Assembly: GCA_021401465.1 (NCBI GenBank)
Contig: JADDMT010000001.1
Location: forward strand, 744,001-808,000
DNA from: Teratosphaeria epicoccoides
Taxonomy: Eukaryota; Ascomycota; Dothideomycetes; Mycosphaerellales; Teratosphaeriaceae
Reading direction: 5' to 3'
DNA length: 64,000 nucleotides
Shown: positions 42,009-53,293 of the stretch, one piece after another
Layout: every line of letters begins with the position of its first letter
How positions within the stretch are numbered: the stretch's first letter is position 1
Translations under genes and position numbers: made by a program
Notes under the pieces: generated by a model
What the model saw: the letters and a program-made list of their open reading frames with translations, nothing else
The model's database searches: none
What the model was told of the DNA's origin: nothing

Positions 42009-42609
42009 ATGTTCAAAGCCAACGCCGAAGCCGAGCTCAAGGCCCAGAGAGCAAGTACAGATGACCCGGGCTCCATGCTATGAACGCCTTGTCGACGTCG
42101 AGAGCTGGCGCTGTGGTATGGGACCCGGTTCAGACACCGCAGTCACTGTGACAGCTGGAATGCCAGCAGTCGAGTTATTTCGTGACGAAGCTGGTGTCGA
42201 GCTGCGGCTGCTGCCCGCCGGTGTGAGAGAGAAAGGCGAGACGCGGTCGACGAAGTTCTTGGGCTCCAGCGACGAGTTTTCGAGGTAATGTCTGTTGGTG
42301 CCGATGGGTTCGAAGGGAGGTGGTAAGGTGTAGAATAGTGCGAGGTAGCGAGCCGCCTCGGATTGTGATTGCACACGATTCTGCATTCCCGTGGGGCGAA
42401 AGTTCAATAGGCAGCGGTCGTGGTTACAGCTTGCACCTCGGCCGTGGCGATGGAGCTTGAGATGGAGATGTTGGCTGAGCTGCAGGAGAGCCTTGGTGCT
42501 TCCAAGCTCGAAACGTGCCGTAGGGCTGCTTTTCCTGAGGCTGCTGCTGTTGGCTCTCGTCCTCTGGCTGAACCACAAAAAGGGTGGGCAATCCACCGTT
42601 CGAGCCTGA
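42009..42609 (+). CDS. Possible small tail-anchored membrane protein
   Basis: Three-exon model: 42009-42054, 42170-42284 and 42411-42609 (introns 115 and 126 bp), 119 residues. Phases agree throughout. Exon 1 gives MFKANAEAELKAQRA and exon 2 IELFRDEAGVELRLLPAGV to FLGSSDEF, which read as ordinary coding sequence; exon 3 ends in a hydrophobic segment (AVGLLFLRLLLLALVLWLNH) plus a basic tail. Without exon 3, exon 2 reads to a TAA at 42286-42288, giving 54 residues. No family recognised. An overlapping minus-strand frame (42424-42804) is an alternative. Weak call. Confidence 0.4.
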
Positions 42610-44104
42610 CCTGTAGAACACTCGGTGAAGTGGAGTTGGATGGTTCGGGTAGGGAGGTATTGGCATGCTCTTGTGAGGTGGATACGGCTTGATGCGACTT
42701 GCTCGGAGAGAAGGTGAACACCACAAACTTGGCTTGAGAGCTCGGCGTCTTATACGACGAAGCAGCCGTCTCAGTGCGTTACATACACTCCTCCCAGTCT
42801 TCACGTTGCACCATCAAATTGCTCCAATACAACGCGGCATGGCATGGTTTCCTGGTGGATGCGAGAGTATATCGCTAGCGGATCTGCAATCTTGCTTGAG
42901 GCATATAACCACTTCAAGGAAAGGTGGGTGCGGGATTTTGCACCCCGGACCGACAGTCAGCAGGTTTGACTCCAGGAGTGACTTATCGAAATATGAGGCA
43001 TATATGTCGTTGGAGCGCGACAGGGGCGGAAACGTATTGAAGCCACACAACAATCAGCAGGTTGGCAGGTTATGTCTTGAGACGGCCTGATGATGCCCAC
43101 CTGCACGCCAGGAGCTCTCGAGTTCAGAACGTGGTCTGTGCAAGCGACGGGTACAACAGGAATCTGCACTGCTTTGTCCCATCGCAGTCGACATGTCTTC
43201 GAGTCTTCGGTCTTGCACGGCTTCACGAGTTGAATAATGATTAATGCAGCTGACTGGTATGGCCGGACCACTCATTATTGCTGAAACTTCAGGGACAGTT
43301 CCTGGCGAGGACAACGATCTGCGCCACGTGTGGAGGTTGTTCTTGTCATCTCAGCATTATTAATATCATTGATATTGAGGCTATCGGGATGAATTGATAT
43401 CGCGCCGTCTCACTCCTCCCAAGTGTCATCTCCTGCGTCTCACTCGTTGTGCTCGCCAACACGTCGTTGTCCGGCGCTTCGCCTGTGCAGCGCTCGTGCT
43501 TGTCTGTTGGCGCTGCAGCATATAGAGGAACAGCTTGCCGACCTAGCGCGATCGACGCCGCAGACAAGAATTCGTCATAACCGTCACCGAAACCACTCCA
43601 ATAATGAAGCTTGAAAAGCCACCCTTGCACCCTTGCCCACCTGACACCTGCCCACCACCCACGCACCCACTCCACCATCCACACGCGCCTCGATACAACT
43701 TGTCACCGTTTTCTTGTGTCTGTTTCTGGGCGATTGAGAACAAAGAAAGGTGAGCTCCCTCCGATAGCTCGCATTGGTCAGAACTATCGCTGTGTCCCTG
43801 CATGGGGGAGAGCTGGCAGCTGAGCCTGCAAAGTCGATTCAAGGGCGGATCAAGAGCTGGGCGCGGCGAACAGACTACTGCTTTCGGGCGTAGAGCTGAA
43901 CGGGAGCATTTCACCTCAATCGCATAGAACATATTGTACGGCTCCTGTACACCATATTCGCTCAGATCATTCGCTTCACGCCATTGCTTCTCACGATCGC
44001 GTGCTTGGTGCCGATTGGCACACGGACTCGACGAGAACGACTAACCTTCTGCAGCAGTTGTTCGTCGTCTGACCTCGTTAATTACATGACCATCTACCAC
44101 AATC
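42610..44104. other. Intergenic, no gene seen
   Basis: About 1.5 kb upstream of AIM21 with no supportable gene on either strand; a Pro/Arg-rich frame at 42424-42804 (-) overlaps the left edge. Confidence 0.45.
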
Positions 44105-47100
44105 ATGACGACCCCCCAAATCCCACCACGCCCAGCAGCACGCTCGCAAGCCGGTCCGACCGAAGTCAAGCAGCAGCCGCAAGTGCCTGCCCGACCGATC
44201 CGGAAACCGGCGATCGAGCAGCTCCAAGATGAGCGTGACGCTTCCTCCCGCTCTCCGTTCAACCTTCCCCCGAGCGACAGCGGTCGGCCTCAGTTGCTGG
44301 CCTTGCAGAAGCAAGATGAGAGAGTAGGCCGTCCGGCGAGCATAAGCTTGCCTTCCGAGGTCGGACAGGAAGGCTTGGAATACACAAGTTACGACCAGCT
44401 GCCTCCAGAGGCCCAGGTCACGTCCAAGCCCAATGCGGCGGCCGAAGACCAGACCAGAAACGTGACCGCCGACGTTCCCTTACAACAACCCAAAGCTTCT
44501 CATCCGCAGTCCACGGCCACAAGCAGGATTTCTACGGTCACGCGTACTGACTCCACCCAGGCCGCCGCCGCGGGTATCGGGAAAGCCCGTCCAGACGATG
44601 ACGTGCATAAATTGCCTGCGCCGACCGGTTCGCCGCTCGGCCGCGCAACGAGTAGGCCCGAAGACCATCTCAGGCGGGCGCCAAGCACAGAGCCTCTCCA
44701 TCCGCTGAGAGCCAAGGCCAGCTGGAGTCGCTCCAACTCCAACCTCCATAATGGTAGTCCGAGACCTCCGAGCATGCACGGTATGGACCACGACGGCATT
44801 CCTGAAATTGGCATGCAAGTTCCGCTTTTGGCCCATGCGGGTGACGTGCAGGCTCCCTCGCCAGCTCCGTCGCTTCCTCAGCACACCCCTGGTGTTGGTT
44901 TCTTCAACGATGGTTCGCAGCGCAATCATCACCGGAAGAGGAGCTCAAGACATGAATTTCATATCCCACCTGACAGCTACGGTCTTCATGGGCATGGCAT
45001 GGCCCCACAAGACCAATTCGAGAGGGATTGGTATGCCAAGCATCCGGATGAAGCCTTGAAAGAGCATTTTAATTCTTATGCGTTGCGGCCGGAAACTGCT
45101 TTGAGCAGCGATCAGCTCAATCGGATTGTGTCCAACAGCGATGACGTTGGCATGGGTAGGAGCATTTGCGGAAGCTCGTTGATTAAAGCTGACTTGCGAG
45201 ATAGGCACTTCACCCAATGCGATTGGCACGCCGGACCAAGACATCGCATTCCAGGCGACTGACGCGTTCGCCTCACGTATCAGCACGCCGAAGCAATCTC
45301 CTGCCGTGCAAGAGGCGCGGAAACGCCCTTCGAGCAACCACTTCGCGCCCGAGTCGCCTCTGCGCAAATCAAGCTTTCCGTTCAATGACAGTCGTGCAGA
45401 CGAAACCGAGGACGAGGACAAGATTCACGTGGACCCTCCGCTCAGGAGAGGGAGCAAGATCACAGGTGGCGGCGCCATGGATGGCAAGCTGGACCTTGGC
45501 CCGACTGGCGGGAACACGAGCGCGTGGGGCGGCTGGCACGTGGAGAGTGGTGACGATGTCCCGATCTTGGCATCGGATGAACTTATGAAACGCCCTGGAA
45601 GCGCATTCATGACACCGGCGGTCGAACCGGACGCTGACGACTCGGACTATCACAGTGACCACCCACCGACAAGCCGTCTTGGCAGCCGACCATCAAGCAG
45701 ACCCAACAGCACGCACGGCAATTACCACGGAGGCCTATTGCACCGCTTCATCTCGCATGAGGAGCATCATGGCTCTGGAGTTGGTACGCCGCTTGAGGAG
45801 ATCGAGGAGTACGAGCCATTGTTTCCCGAGGATGAGAAGGAAGCTCCGCCCAAAAAGTCGCAGCTCACGAGACCCGGTCTGGCACACCACCACTTCCCTA
45901 GTCAAGACATCTGGGAAGACACGCCCAGCTCGCTACAATATCAGACTACCGTGGAAACGCCGGAGCCACCGCGCGAAAGGGCTGCTACCTTGACCAAGGA
46001 CAATAAGCCTTCATCAACCTTTGAGGCTCCCGAAGACGAGGAGAGGCGCAAGCGTGAGAATCCGGCAGATATGCTCAGCGACAAGAAGACATTTGCAAAG
46101 CCACACTTCAAGCCTGGTGTTGAAGAAGATCTCCAGAACCATCGACCAGGAGTACAACGCTTCCCTAGTAGAGACATCTGGGAGGACACGCCCGATAGCA
46201 TGCGCCTCGTCACAACTGTCGGCAGCCCACAAATGGACGAGATCAAGAGTCCGCCGGAAGACAGACCTACCACTGCTGCCCTGCCACTCAGCCAGGACGA
46301 TTTGGAGGCGAGGAGCACGACAGGCCTGACTCAGCTCATGCGTCCAAGCGTTCCCGCCAGGCCCGAGCGGCGGAGCAAGCTCGCACAAGACATCACGGAT
46401 GACATCAAGCCTGATGGAGAGGACTCGCGTGCCAAGGAAGTCCCAGATCTTGGGACCAATGAGCAGCAGGTTCCAGATCGAAGCAAGCCGACTATTCCTG
46501 AGAGGCCGAAGCCTTCTGTCCCTGCGCGCCCAGTCCGGCAAGACTCGTCAGAAGGAAAAGGTGCGCCGCTGGCCAAAACCGCTTCGGCGACATCCGGCGC
46601 CAGTGACGGCTCCACGGACACCGTGACGTCCGCTGCACCAAAGGCTAAACCAGCCGTACCTGCGAGACCTGCCGGCAGTAAGATCGCAGCGCTCCAGGCG
46701 GGGTTCATGAATGATCTCAACAATCGCCTCAAGCTTGGACCACAGGGGCCGGCACCCAAAGCCAAAGAGCCTGAAGCGGACGCAGAGGCTGAAGCCCCCA
46801 AGGAGCCACTTGCTGATGCCAGGAAGGGACGCGCGAAAGGTCCGCCGAGACGCAAAGCCGCTGCTGCTCCAGCAGGCGATGCTCTGGGCTTTTCTTTCAC
46901 CACGCCAATGACGCTGTTCAGTATCAACGAGAAGCATGAAGTCGTGGTCCCGACTGATGCCGTTGACACCCAGTCTCCCGAGGTTCAACTTGAGAAGGAA
47001 ATGACAATCAATGAGATGAAGAACACTCAGGAGCCGACCATGTCGACAAAATCAGAAAGCTTGGGCGAGGAGAATGCCGACGCTCAGATCCCGCACGTGC

Positions 47101-47408
47101 GTGAGGCCGTGGGTTTTGAGGGCGACAAGCCGGATCCTTCCATAAGCTCTGCCGTCGTGGATGAGCAGAAGCAGGTTCAACCTGAACTCGAAGCGGCATT
47201 GGCGCAGTCGACGCCGGAGGACGCGCCGACTTCCGCTGAGGAGGCGGCGAAGAAGCAGGAGAAGGACATGACTTCGCGTGCGGCTCAGACCGGCCAGAAG
47301 AAGCTGAGCTTGACTTCTGGTGAGAGCGGGACCGAGCGCGTGAATGCCTATGTGGGCGGCAGAGTCCCTGAGGAAGGTGACGTCCTCGTCCGTGACGCTG
47401 AGGCGTAG
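44105..47408 (+). CDS. AIM21: Aim21-like actin-patch regulator
   Basis: Two exons: 44105-45155 and 45205-47408, with a 49-bp intron (CTGAC branch). The joined sequence reads SDDVGMG|TSPNAIGTPDQD, which fits the family. 1084 residues, mostly disordered. Features: N-terminal Pro-rich PPRPAAR and VPARPIRKP, two copies of (R/Q)DIWEDTPxS (about 45907 and 46173), repeated SVPARP/AVPARP Pro-rich motifs (SH3 ligands) at about 46345-46690, and the diagnostic block SKIAALQAGFMNDLNNRLKL. Aim21 limits actin-filament barbed-end growth at endocytic patches in yeast through SH3-mediated partners. The intron acceptor at 45204 is preferred over a later one at 45283 because it keeps phase and the IGTPDQDIAFQATD sequence. 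Confidence 0.88.
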
Positions 47409-47776
47409 GTTTGTTTATAGGTGACGATTGCAAGGAAAGGGGAGGTATTTGATGTTTTGCGATGCATGGGACAGGCGCCAGAGGTGGCGTCGTACGGTCT
47501 CGTTGGAACGGCCGCTGGCCATTGCCAATAGGCATCAAAAGCACGATTGGTCTTGCACACGTTTTCATCACCTGCACGCGCCCTTCGCGAAACTTGAATG
47601 CTCGAATGGGGAAAAGATCGTGACCGAGCCTCGGCCGGAATTATAGCTCCCTCGCCTTGACCCAAAGCCTCAGACGTGCCATTTCTCGTCGACGTATGTA
47701 ACTCCGTGCTCTGTTTCCGCTTGAGACCTGCTCATACCCCAAATCGCATCCACAGCGCCCGCCCCACTCTGTCCAC

Positions 47777-50441
47777 TCACCAATGCCACATACACTTGTA
47801 GTTCAGAATCCTCGCGCCAAGCCTGTCATACTCCAGCGCCCCAATCCAACTATCGTTCGTCATCCTCAACTTGCCAAACACGCTCCCGCCCTTCCACACC
47901 AGCACACTAGGGTCCAGTTCTCGCGGAGGCGTGCCCACCAAGATCTCCTTCGGGTACTGAGGGTAAGCCTGCCTCAGCCTCAGCTCGAGGAACTGAGCCA
48001 GAGCCGGAGTCTTGGATGCGCCGCCAATGAGCATGATACTGCCAAGCAGGTCGCGAAGCCGGCGCTCGTCGGCGCCGGCTGCTTGGTGGATCGAGGTCAG
48101 GATGGCGTCGTGCAGGGGGAGGATCGGCACGGTGCGGTCGATGAGGGATTGGTCCAGAAGTTGCGAGTTCTTGATTTCGCCCATGTCGTCGCCGTTGCCT
48201 TCGTCGGCACCAGCATTCGGCGTGCCGATCTCCTCGGGGGGCGGCGAGCCTGCTGGTGAAGTTCTTGGCGTGCCTTCCAAGTCGCCGTTCAGGTGGCTAG
48301 GGATGCCGAGCTGTTTCGGCTTACTGGGTGTTGGCGGCATGGGAGTTGGCAACGGACGCGCTGCCTTGGCTGGCGCTGGCATGACCGCATTTGGGTATTG
48401 CTGGTTTGTGAGCTGAACGACCATCATCTGAGCATTCGACATCGGATCGTTTGGATGGCCGTTGTAGAGATCGGCGGATCTCGGCACTAGATTGTGGCGG
48501 CCAGTGAGCTTCTCTGAGTGATCAAAGATACGTGGGTTGAAGTAGCCCTGTCGTGCAATTAGTTCACATGCCCCTCAGAGATAGTGAAGGGACACCACGC
48601 ACCATGGGCGCCAAGAAGCCTTCATCGTAGATCCTGAAATTGTACTTCCTGGTTTCTTGGCCGTGCGCTCGAAGATAGAAGTGCTTGTCGGCGACCTTGA
48701 TATCCTCATCACTCATCGTTGTAAGACTCTCTTTCAGCTCTTCTGCTAGCAGAAAGTCATGACGCCGCATGAGGTTGAAGTCACTGTAGTGGAATTGATC
48801 GAACAGCATCATTTTGATGAACGCTTCCGTTACATCATAGCCGCCATACTTGAGGTTTATGCGAGAGTCTTCGAATACCATACCATCTTCCACGCAGGAA
48901 ATGCTTGTCTTCTGTGCGCCGATGTCCACCATGCATGATGTGCTATATCCGGCGCCGAATGTAGCAGCAACCGACTCTTGCATGAAGCACACCCGCTGGA
49001 AGCCGAAATCACGGATGAGCTCATCGAGTACCCGTGACACGAAGATCTTCTCGTACAGATCTGGAATGAGGAAGACGCAGCTGTACTGATTCCAATCTTT
49101 CTTGTGTGTGAGGCCTAACTCATTCTTGATGCTGTCCTCCAGAATCTTGAAGAAGTCCGACTCCAGCATATTGCGATTACTGTAGTCCTTTTCGTTCAGC
49201 CAGCCATGACGGATGGGCCAGTACAGCCGATAGCGTGGCTGTGACTTCTCAGGTATGCGTAACGCAGCGTGTCCGATGATGTGATTTGGTGCTGAGCGTT
49301 GATCAATCTCGGTCCAATTGATGTCGACAGGGTCACTGTGCTGAGGTATCCGGTCTGGTGGACTAGTAGAGTTATGCTTAGTGACGAGCTCTCGCGAATT
49401 TGGAAGCACACGGCGCTTATTTGCTCTCCTGAAGATCTTGAACTCGTTCGCCATGGCATTGTACTGGTCGGCGAACTCGTCACCGAAGAGCTCGGTAGGC
49501 TGCGTTTCCTGATCCAGCTTCAGCCGCTTTGGCTGGGGCTCGCTTGCCTCGGCTTCTGACCTATCGGACTTTTTGGCGATAACCATAGGCACTGTCTTTG
49601 GTAGCGCATCGGTTGCCAGGCCCAAGCGTAGATTTTGGCTGCCGATGTGGACCACAATGGTTTTTGAGCCGTAGTCTTCGCCAAGCTCGTCAGCCATCGC
49701 GACATCCGGATCCATGTCCACATCAGGTTCCGTGAATGGGAGGCCATGTTGGGCAGCTTGAGCTCGCGCCCTGTCAACGTCGAGTGCAGCCTTCTTGCGA
49801 GCGTCGAATCGTTTCTCCTGCTCCAGGCGGACTGCCAGAAGCTGCTCGTCTCGCTTTAAAAATTCGCTGTTCCCATCGAGTCAGCAAGCCTCCAATGTTG
49901 CTACCTTGTGAAGGCGGTGTTGCAGAACTTGGATGGAAAGCGCCTGTAATACCTCCGAACATATTGCACGTTCAGAGCATAGAGCTCTTTCTTGCCCTTC
50001 CGCAACCCATCCAAGACCTTTCTGCCAACCATCGGAACTCAGGTGATCGACTCGCAAACGCTAATATGACGATGTAGACGAAGTGAGTTGAGTTGGACAT
50101 ACGTGTAGTAGTCTGGAAAGGCGCAGTCAGCAAGAGTTTCAACAATGTATTGCAATTGCAAGGAACAATGGCTAGACTCACTTTTCTGGTTGATCATCTG
50201 AGCTTGAGGCCATATTGAAAACGTCAGACCATTGTCTGTGCGCTGCAGGCCTACGAGAAAGGTGCTTCGTTAGTATGCAAGATCCCATATTGGACATGTG
50301 GCGCTTCGAGGGCGGTGAGGCAAGTCTGACTGAGTCCGGTCTCATGCTGCTACCAGATGCTGGTTGCATTTTAAGCATGGATCGCGCTGTACACTTACCC
50401 TCATCCCTTAGCAAGGCAGTTTTCGATTTCTTGCCGACCAT
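47777..50441 (-). CDS. ARP8: Actin-related protein Arp8 (INO80 chromatin remodelling complex)
   Basis: Five exons: 50441-50399, 50250-50182, a 10-nt exon 50112-50103, 49866-48603 and 48547-47777; introns 148, 69, 236 and 55 bp. The 718-residue product resembles Aspergillus Arp8 in length. Start: MVGKKSKTALLRDEG, then GLQRTDN, INQKNYYT-EFLKRDEQLL, then the actin fold (IVVHIGSQNLRLGLATDA; VPMVIAKK; IPDLYEKIFVSRVLDELI; ESVAATFGAGYSTSCMVDIG; SIMLIGGASKTPAL; ending in ILNYKCMWHW). Arp8 with Arp4 and actin binds nucleosomal DNA in INO80. A Pro/Ser-rich insertion occurs in the C-terminal half, as in other fungal Arp8. Divergent from NTF2. Confidence 0.9.
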
Positions 50442-50881
50442 GTTGAGCCACAGCCGATGCCGAAGTGTGGACAGACGAACGAGTGGCCTGAATCCGGGCT
50501 CAGGTGCTGGTGGAGCGTTGTCCGATCTTGGCCGTTGAGGCGGAAGATGATTGATGTCAGGGCGGAGGATGCACGACACTGCTAGAACAAGCTCGATCCC
50601 GGTTGGGAGCCTCCAAAGGCTGGGCGTACCAAATGTCTATTCATGCCTGTGTCACTGTGTGGGAGACGTTCGCATTGGTGGCGGGTGCCGACTGCGTTTG
50701 CACATGTATTAGCCCAACGGTCGATGTGACCAATCATGTGAGGTCAAAGTAGTGGGGCTTGAGCTTTTGGCATCCCGCCTTGTGTTGTCAAGAACATGAA
50801 GCATCCAACGTGTGCCTTACAACAATTAGAAGAAGCTCTGCAGGTTACACTCCAGTCAAGTCAAATTGCCCACTCGACGCC

Positions 50882-51423
50882 ATGGCTGGTAAGCACCGAG
50901 AAGCACGTTCAATTACAGCTTGTGCTAACACATAGGACAGACTTCGAGAATATCGCGAGTATGAGTCGCCTACTCGTCAACCCTTCCGAGCCTGTCCACT
51001 GACTCCAACGCAGAGCAGTTCGTTGAGTTCTACTACAAGACTTTCGATGCCGACCGCAGCCAGCTGGCTTCACTCTATGGCGGTGACTCCATGTTAACCT
51101 TCGAAGCCTCTCCTACCCAAGGCCAAGGAAATATCACTCAGAAGCTTGTGGTACGCTGAAGGAACGGGATGAGGGCAGTAGGTTGCGGACATTGATGATA
51201 TGCACAGGATCTGCCCTTCAAGCTCGTTCAGCATCAAGTGGCGACTCTCGACGCACAGCCCTCCGATGCTAGTGGTGGTATCCTCGTGGTGGTGAGCGGC
51301 GCGTTGCTTGTCGAGGAGGAAAAGAGGCCGATGAGCTACACGCAGACCTTCCAGCTCAAGCCGCGAGACAATAGCTACTACATTTTCAACGACATCTTCC
51401 GGCTGGTCTACCCGGCTTCGTAG
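50882..51423 (+). CDS. NTF2: Nuclear transport factor 2
   Basis: Four exons: 50882-50888 (7 coding nt), 50941-50958, 51014-51150 and 51208-51423; introns 52, 55 and 57 bp. The product is 125 residues, exactly the usual length. It begins MADFENIAKQFVEFYYKTFD and shows DRSQLASLYGGDSMLTFEAS, LVDLPFKLVQHQVATLDAQP and YYIFNDIFRLVY near the C-terminus. NTF2 carries RanGDP into the nucleus through the pore. The start was fixed by the conserved MADF and by phase: the first intron must end at 50940 (GGACAG) rather than at the nearer TAG at 50935. It is divergent from ARP8 with 440 bp between starts. Confidence 0.93.
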
Positions 51424-52206
51424 ATGGCGGGACTCCCAATCAGGTCAGCGGAGAGCTGGGGATACGAAGTCATGACTTTTGGCAAGACATGGAGGAGATT
51501 GGCGTAAGGAGCAGCAGTGCGTGTTGATGTTGGCCGCGGGTCAATGCCAACTACAGCCTGCAGAGCTGCAAGTTGTCGTGGTGAGGCCCTATGTATAGTG
51601 TCATGCTAAGTCTCTGGAGTCCTGTTCCAAATGGACCTATAGCATAATCCCTCCAGAATTCGATCAATCAGCACGCTGATGCCCTGTGCATGCCCATGTT
51701 TTCGATCTTTGCAACGTTCCGGTCAGATGTGCAGGGGTTCTTGCAATGAAGTCTTGACATGACACATGGTTCCGCACTGCCAAGAACACAGCCTTTGTTG
51801 TCGAATCGCGCCTGCAATTCTGCGCACCATCGACGGTCCAAAGAAGTCATCGCATATGCTATGCACAGTCGCCAAATGTCCGCGAAGCCACGTGCGAGTG
51901 TTTCCGTCCCCGGACTGGCGGCGCGACCCTGAGCTTTTATTGCGCAAGCTCCAGCTTTCTGTTCGGAGGCTTCTGCTTTCCGAACATAAACACGAGAAAC
52001 TGCGCCTCATTGTGATATTCGCCTGCCTGAAATCATACGTACGACTCACGACGTCAGCCACGTGAAGGGTTCGCGATTATTTGAGTGCAGATCGCAATCA
52101 GCAAGTCATCCACGATTCTAGCTTATTATACCTGTCAAGAGCGGCAGCATCAACTTCAGGATCTCCCGAAAGCGCAAGATCAGGCACAATACGAAGAGCG
52201 CTCAAG
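51424..52206. other. Intergenic, no gene seen
   Basis: Between NTF2 and TVP18. A minus-strand frame of 112 codons at 51723-52061 is Arg/Ser-rich and not protein-like. A CCACGTGA lies at about 52059-52066. Confidence 0.4.
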
Positions 52207-52900
52207 ATGACATTGGCGGAGGAATTCAAGTCGCGAAATTTCAGTGAGTGCAGAAGAATGCAGCGGGCAACAAGGCAGTGGAGAACAGCCTGCTGACAGT
52301 GAGGCTACACAGGTATATACGGTCAATGGTGAGACCTGCGCCAAAGTCCACAGGTACGAAGAAAGCGGGACCTGACATTTGCGCGTAGGACTGGCGTATT
52401 ATGCGTTGTGCTATGCTTCGCACTGGGAATTGCCAACATATTCCACTTTCACTGGGTCATTCTATTTAGCGTAGTGTGCCTGTAAGTTACCATTGCGATG
52501 CCTCCAGCCGTTGTGGACACAGAACGTCCGTAGCAATTACGCTTAAAGCGATCACTTCCGCATTGGTTATCGCGGCGATTTCGAGCTGACGGTCAATAGG
52601 TTGTCCTCCTTCATCATCCTCTTCATCGAAATACCACTCCTCCTACGGATCTGCCCGACCTCATCACACTTCGACGCCTTCATTCGACGCTTCGAGACGA
52701 ATTACATGCGCGCAGCAATCTATCTGGTCCTTTCGGTCATTCAGTGGCTCTCGCTGATTGCGTCTACCACGTCCTTGATCGCAGCGGCGGTATTTTTGCT
52801 GATCGCGGCGGTCTTCTATGCCTTGGCTGGGATACGCGGACAGGCATTCATGAACTCAAAAACCCTAGGTGGGCATGGTGTTGCGCAAATGATTGTGTAG
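52207..52900 (+). CDS. TVP18: Golgi membrane protein Tvp18
   Basis: Four exons: 52207-52243, 52313-52328 (16 nt), 52389-52481 and 52600-52900; introns 69, 60 and 118 bp. The 148-residue length matches the family. Joined N-terminus reads MTLAEEFKSRNFSIYGQW, then TGVLCVVLCFALGIANIFHF, with four hydrophobic helices in total (about 20-40, 42-60, 88-106, 108-124) and the conserved LLLRICPTS and DAFIRRFETNYMRA. Tvp18 is a Tlg2-vesicle/late Golgi membrane protein that interacts with Yip-type factors. The 16-nt exon encodes SIYGQW across both borders and is required for phase and for the conserved sequence. Confidence 0.88.
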
Positions 52901-53293
52901 TGAGGGAGTGAAGCTTGCGTTGTAGGTGTGGATAACAATTTGCTGTTAGCGATAATGAGCGTTCTGGCTACGAGCATATAACCTGGGAAAAGGACGGGGG
53001 GCGAGTGCAGCATCTGCTGTAATAGTATGGACGTTGCGGCATCTGTACGATTTGTATAGGACAAGCAAGCAATACTGTCCGGACCAGAATTCGAAGCACT
53101 GGGCTTGCAGACTTGCGACGAGGCATTCAAGCCATTTGGCAATACTGAGCCGATCAGCGAAATTTAACGGCATTCAGTGGTCAGCATGATCCTACCATGA
53201 GGTGGACTGCAGTCTGGTGTCTTGATACTGGTTGTTGTTCTTTGCCTTTCCGCTTCTCCACATCGGCTGACACCTCGCGCTTGCGACGTCGAC

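Noticed and set aside
42404..42804. Minus-strand frames of 106 and 126 codons
   Set aside because: They overlap the candidate plus-strand gene; Gln/Pro/Arg-rich but no motif. Left as an alternative rather than a call.
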